NCBI GenBank assembly: GCA_965215845.1
Contig: CBDCEL010000003.1
Coordinates: 744,001 to 808,000, forward strand
DNA length: 64,000 nucleotides
Reading direction: 5' to 3'
DNA from: Aurantibacter_A sp965215845
GTDB lineage: Bacteria > Bacteroidota > Bacteroidia > Flavobacteriales > Flavobacteriaceae
Part shown: positions 61,601 through 64,000 of the stretch, in pieces
Numbering within the stretch: the stretch's first letter is position 1
Layout of the letters: each line of letters starts with the position of its first letter
Translations under genes and position numbers: made by a program
The notes under the pieces: generated by a model
Told to the model about the DNA's origin: nothing
Seen by the model: the letters and a program-made list of their open reading frames with translations, nothing else
Database searches by the model: none

Positions 61601-64000
61601 TACCCTTCCCGATTTGGGCCCGATCGTTGTTGAACCATCAGGGAACAATAATGTATACCGATTACTTCCCCAACCCCCAGTTGCATTGGCCACAACACGG
61701 CCCAAATTACCATTGTCGCAAGTCATTGGGGTGACATTTCCTGTCAAGCTTATCGGTGTCGGTGGCTCCTCAATGTCAAAGGAAGCCGTATCGGTACAAC
61801 CGGTATCGACATCGGTAACGGTAATCGTATATGTACCGGCGCCTGATAGGGGCAAGTCTACCTCGGCATCGTTTTGGGGGGCACTTTCGGGAGCTCCATT
61901 GATATTATAGGTATAGTTGTTGGCGAAACCGTCAATCAAAAATGTTCCCGTACCGTCGGTCGCTCCCGTACAGACACGTAGGTCACCACCAGATTTCACG
62001 CGTGCCCGAATTGTACTTTGTAAGGCAGGGGAGAATCCTTCCGTATACGTACAATTGTTGGCATCGGTAATTTGAAATATATACGATTGCGATGCATCTA
62101 TATCATCAAAAGTGTCATTACCCCCATTATTTAGCGTGATAGGACTGATAATACTGTAATTTACAATGGCGGCGCTGCTGGTCGGTATCAACTGTACATC
62201 TACCGTGTTTGCCGCACAGTTACTGTCAGAAGACACAAAATCGAGGTCTGTTGGCGGGTCGACATCCAAAATGGTAATAGGTGTCAGCTCCAAGCGACAG
62301 CCACCACCATCTTCGATCATGGGTGTATAGGTTCCCGGCCCAAGGTTTGGGTAAGATTCTGTGGTGGTGAAGTTAATACCATCGATACTAAAGACGTAAC
62401 CGCTTCCCGAACCTCCCGAATAGGGGCCCGAAAAGTCGATTTGCCCCCCATTGACCCCTCCTGAACCATCACAGGTACGATCCGAAATCTTGTTCGCATT
62501 ACCCAAAATGGCACCCACATTGGTCACTGTTACCGGCGGCAGGCTCATCGTACATTCAAAACCTCCCTGCTGATATCGAACCTCAATATTATTATAGGTG
62601 CCAGCCGGAACTGAAATCTGCGGATTGGTATCCCATGGATCTGCCGAATCTACCCTAAAGGACAGATTGTACCCCATGGCATCATTGATATTGAAGTTGA
62701 TCCTTGCGCCACCGTTGGAGCAAGTACCATCGATTCCGTTTGCGGTTACATCGGGTGGATTCAAACTCTCAACACTGGCCGATGCGGGTATCGTACACCC
62801 ATTGCTGTCGGTGATGATGAAATCATAGGTGCCGGGCGCCGTCACCGTATAGGTCGTCGTTCCCGTATAAGAGGGTTGTGGTGGTCCACCATTGACGGTA
62901 AAGGTGTAAGGGGCCGAACCACCTGTTGTATTCACTGTGATATCGACATCGGTAATCGTCGAACAACCAAAACTACTGTTGACTTCCGTTGACGCGTCCA
63001 AGGCGGATAGACCGTTACCGATCACAATCGGATTGTTAGAGGTATCACGATCTTGACGGGGCGGGTCGATGCCATTCAAAGGGTCGCCCGTACACTGTTG
63101 CGTCTCCACCTGTACCGTATAAGTGCCAAAACCTACGGCGGCAAAGGTGTAGGGATTATCAGGGATGAACGCCGTAAACTCTTGGGCCACTAGATTTTCA
63201 TCGAGCAAAGTATATTTGAACGGACCGGGTACGCCACCAGTCACGGTGGCCGTAATCGAGCCGGTGTCCCCTGAACATTGCGCATCGACAAAGGTCACAT
63301 CGATACCGATATCCAATTGATCGATGGTAATCGGGGCATACGGGTATTCGCAGGTATTCGGTGTGTTCTGCAATCGCGCCTTGACGATATAGGTTCCGGG
63401 ATTCAAATTATCGAATATCGGGCCTTGCCATGGGCCAAATCCACTACCGCTATCGATACTGAACTCATAGGCGCTTGAAAGATTCGTAATCTGTATACGC
63501 CCAGGTACACCACAGATAAAATCGGTCTTGACATGGCTCTGGGTAATTGTACTTTTCTTGACTTCAAAATAGTAAGGTTGCCCATCTGCCAAAACCCGGA
63601 ATTCAGCCCCCGTGCCGGCGGAAATTGTACTTGCATCCAAATTGAATGTGGGACCCGTGCTTACGGTCGTATAACATGAGGGTGTAGTTACCGGACATGG
63701 TTCGGAAAGATCCGGGGTACAAGACCCTCCCAAAATCTGCCACTGAACAGTACCATAACTCCCTGTCAACGAAACGGTTCTATCATCGGAATCACCGCAA
63801 AGGTTAAAGAGGGCAATGGTACTACCGTCGGAGGAACAAGCATTGGTATCGTCTGGGTTGGCAATAATGGTCATAAACATAGGCGCTACCGCAGTAGTAT
63901 TGCCAGGGCTGACCGAATTGGTCTTGATCCATGGGGTCACTGAAGTCTCTTCGGGTAATTCGTCGTTTTTCGTACTATCTTTCTCAAAAACGGCGGCAGC
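55622..64000 (-). CDS. SprB-like giant repeat protein with type B type IX secretion domain, C-terminal part
   Basis: The frame is open to the window edge, so the N-terminus and signal peptide lie outside; 2,792 residues are visible. Most of it is about 28 tandem beta-sandwich repeats of 70-100 residues of SprB type (ISCFGETDGSISVEV, ISCNGAGDGSIDILL, GGSGDFSYQL). The last 90 residues are the gliding-associated C-terminal domain: LEIPNFFTPDGDNNNDFW, IYDRYGRVV, NWDGNYEGKPLPSGDYWY. That domain directs export by the type IX secretion system and attachment of type B cargo. The protein is probably a surface adhesin used in gliding or attachment. GTG at 63940 is only an internal codon. Confidence 0.9.
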   Translation of the reverse strand, partial: AAAVFEKDSTKNDELPEETSVTPWIKTNSVSPGNTTAVAPMFMTIIANPDDTNACSSDGSTIALFNLCGDSDDRTVSLTGSYGTVQWQILGGSCTPDLSEPCPVTTPSCYTTVSTGPTFNLDASTISAGTGAEFRVLADGQPYYFEVKKSTITQSHVKTDFICGVPGRIQITNLSSAYEFSIDSGSGFGPWQGPIFDNLNPGTYIVKARLQNTPNTCEYPYAPITIDQLDIGIDVTFVDAQCSGDTGSITATVTGGVPGPFKYTLLDENLVAQEFTAFIPDNPYTFAAVGFGTYTVQVETQQCTGDPLNGIDPPRQDRDTSNNPIVIGNGLSALDASTEVNSSFGCSTITDVDITVNTTGGSAPYTFTVNGGPPQPSYTGTTTYTVTAPGTYDFIITDSNGCTIPASASVESLNPPDVTANGIDGTCSNGGARINFNINDAMGYNLSFRVDSADPWDTNPQISVPAGTYNNIEVRYQQGGFECTMSLPPVTVTNVGAILGNANKISDRTCDGSGGVNGGQIDFSGPYSGGSGSGYVFSIDGINFTTTESYPNLGPGTYTPMIEDGGGCRLELTPITILDVDPPTDLDFVSSDSNCAANTVDVQLIPTSSAAIVNYSIISPITLNNGGNDTFDDIDASQSYIFQITDANNCTYTEGFSPALQSTIRARVKSGGDLRVCTGATDGTGTFLIDGFANNYTYNINGAPESAPQNDAEVDLPLSGAGTYTITVTDVDTGCTDTASFDIEEPPTPISLTGNVTPMTCDNGNLGRVVANATGGWGSNRYTLLFPDGSTTIGPKSGRVFGNLPQGGTYTLTVEDAEGCTATYNFDLTPLNAPTIAINSALTDYCYVAGTGATVSVTSAAGSAPLASHQYRINGGTLQGSPTFSGLAPGSYTIEVVDGNNCRDDVSFTINPELRVNTSIVTEIPCGGADGQIQVDVWGGYTSGPGPKQYEVSHNGGAFGGATPLTSTSFTYDTNVPGDYVFRVTDNQGCVADSNPITLNPPINIDPAAVGIIPVSCGSTNNGVVTITPDATSGIPPYEINFNGGGWGTQSVFSNLAAGTYPFLVRDSRGCETLPADAIVTTDPTGAPDTSATEVVATCSAGVVSGGIEITSVTPGSPNYDFIIEDLFGVEIARMDDVNPAALPIQILDPALIPGNYRLVTLDANGCRDEDFVTITQSTVDVVPDPVVPVCSATGFSNTVEIIGGTGPFLIRLENDPLPPVSPNIPPRRHTFNNLQYGVTYTVEVTDTATGCVYLEEIPPVDGPTTLDVAASSTPGFCDVNRNGEITYSVTGFAAGVDNLLIEIVNNDDGTRTTLETVTPGTDPYANTTLQLPGDYQIIVTNLTDDCTDAASVIIDQNLPSIDIITEEPANCNSPGQIVVQGNGGAGGPYEFAYMDTGVTPTAADWTTNTSFVAAAGSYDVYVRDVSGCTSFAIATVIQLEPNLPVPTFVVDNQCDVLSTSFDIVVTVPNSIDTPRFTLGGDEQFPVDNGTHWEYTYTVASPGDYIVDVVDANGCDSQGTATVYDFLSASGGFTTDPSCNNADGEITITTNGGSGDFSYQLRDGVGTPIGAPNGTGVFSGIGPGSYQVMVTDNIVFDGVSFCTFLVDNINMDMVVVPVIGSVLDNDISCNGAGDGSIDILLQAGTDTDSPIQYTLYNANTTTPIIQQNGSGSFSGLSAGLYDVEVRSARNCVVVAEDIQINEPLPFLISAAAPDFTCEPGANRFSSTTLTVTVDPGNPGTVGSGYQYSISGFSNYQSGNTFEIVDNGSVQNITVYAIDGNGCQTTTSVTINPPTDVVPSIVQIDPLNCRDPERVRIEVIGTSDFTVNTVSAVAVPPVTNTPGNNFVDVFLPAAGDYIFEVTDNEPNGCDYPMPVHTVNEPIQPTVVIAETEPISCFGASDGEMSIEVTDYTGVYTYNVYSGSDPGKTTILATGSFDTANNPETITGLPGGNFFVEVVSTAIPFCTGDSNVETIRSPNGALDVTASEIGNVGCNEDTGHIQANGINGWDSSPYEYRLLRDDGSGYVEIVPFGASNDFQTLASGDYRVEIRDVENCTDTFDITLDPIPPIMAGIREPQALVCPNGNNAILEAYDPTTGDAVTATAGATGGFPGAGYNYRLLYLNSNDNTDIASTSGLQNSPTFIGMSGGYISGGWYAIEVSSSFDCVGVTEPYFVNPPPPVEPQLIQTAVPGCGGMGEIELSIANYNPAFAYEYLIIEDGVAIGAYIDLVGSSERFQRPAGVTYQFDVRKKNASNTCLPVRSNGITMTDASDISILPNSPVDDISCNSELDGRIESFTNGGVGNNMFYLYDGDPVDAFSPAGTATLLRGPQDHGTFEGLDAGTSYYIAVTSGATCSDIAGPFEIIRPEPIIFDANPGPISCFGETDGSISVEVTSGGVGLIQFAIEPNFNEFFSDAATPGMYTFEDLAAGTYEILIQDENGCFEKDFITVTEPDELIITDVTTTPETCIGFEDGTAQLTITGGTPFVDSGTGVQYYETKLIGPNSDGSEVFARNDGLYFDNLIGGESYIVIVQDANLCFTDVIIPIEIGVDLTAEPIIQYGCEGIFPNSTVSIDMLDASLYPELLFALDPVDPTDAISSNATTTYTWSDLDAGDHNVYIYHENGCTNMVEFTMEAYDPLTLTAEKTGPNEVTATAEGGYGGYEYFFQGESQGEDNIFTTNESTVVTIQVVDQNGCVAVVTIPFEFTGMLEIPNFFTPDGDNNNDFWAPNNRHFFPNIEVIIYDRYGRVVARLDQTENWDGNYEGKPLPSGDYWYEVNANDKSKIHYIGHFTLYR
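55900..63550 (-). repeat. Array of about 28 SprB-like protein repeats
   Basis: Each unit begins with a Cys in a pattern like P-x-x-C-x-G-x-x-D-G-x-I and ends with a motif like D-x-x-G-C, then a new unit follows. Most units thus have one Cys near the start and one near the end, suggesting a disulfide in each. The units are diverged; no near-identical DNA copies were seen. Confidence 0.75.

Noticed and set aside
55622..63940. Numerous + strand open frames opposite the giant repeat gene
   Set aside because: They are antisense shadows of the biased codon use of the repeat protein and show no domain or signal.

Overview
The window looks like chromosomal DNA of a marine Flavobacteriaceae species (phylum Bacteroidota). 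The evidence is a SusC/SusD pair, a protein ending in a type B type IX secretion (gliding-associated) domain, bacillithiol synthase BshA, candidate promoters of the Bacteroidota TTTG-N20-TAnnTTTG type, several TTG/GTG starts and few Shine-Dalgarno sequences. No tRNA, rRNA, CRISPR array, insertion sequence or clearly broken gene was seen. Genes at both ends are cut by the window edge.

Bases 2-16126, all on the + strand, are the distal part of a surface polysaccharide (capsule, exopolysaccharide or O-antigen) cluster. It holds a truncated Wzy/WaaL-like polymerase or ligase, a formyltransferase-like/five-bladed-propeller fusion, an AsnB amidotransferase, a hexapeptide acyltransferase, three GT4 and one GT2 glycosyltransferases, the GDP-L-fucose genes gmd and fcl, and a PglC-type initiating phosphoglycosyl transferase. 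It ends in an overlapping run of ATP-grasp ligase, HAD phosphatase, formyltransferase and PIG-L deacetylase. The likely product is a fucose-containing, heavily modified glycan. Flippase and export genes are not visible and probably lie upstream.

Bases 16131-27457, all on the - strand, form an envelope and redox block. In order of transcription it has an AmiC-type amidase, an MCE/MlaD protein, a membrane Fe-S protein with a CCG-domain partner (together like a split ETF:menaquinone oxidoreductase), a small conserved protein, a GH3/beta-lactamase-fold fusion, bshA, a small lipoprotein and an OmpA-family protein. An LptD-like gene and ridA diverge from it (27611-30818). Bases 30820-33705 hold pfkA, gap and a BadF-type sugar kinase as one tight - strand unit, and 33852-38321 a TamB-like protein. 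Bases 38554-44151 hold tsaD-rsmE, a DUF1223 protein on the - strand, a DUF4159 protein, an AI-2E-family permease and a THUMP-like methyltransferase.

Bases 44455-55528 are a small polysaccharide-utilisation-like locus: SusC and SusD, a large FG-GAP/ASPIC lipoprotein behind its own promoter, then a convergent S1 sulfatase and a lipoprotein alpha/beta hydrolase. No glycoside hydrolase or polysaccharide lyase is present. Bases 55622-64000 are the C-terminal 2,792 residues of a giant SprB-like repeat protein secreted by the type IX system.

The most interesting items are the deacetylase/formyltransferase pair whose formyltransferase lacks the usual catalytic Asn, the formyltransferase-propeller fusion, the ATP-grasp/HAD pair, the split ETF oxidoreductase-like module, two places where a terminator T-tract may double as a promoter -33 element, a degenerate 7-bp repeat after lptD, and a 24-bp near-perfect palindrome before tsaD.
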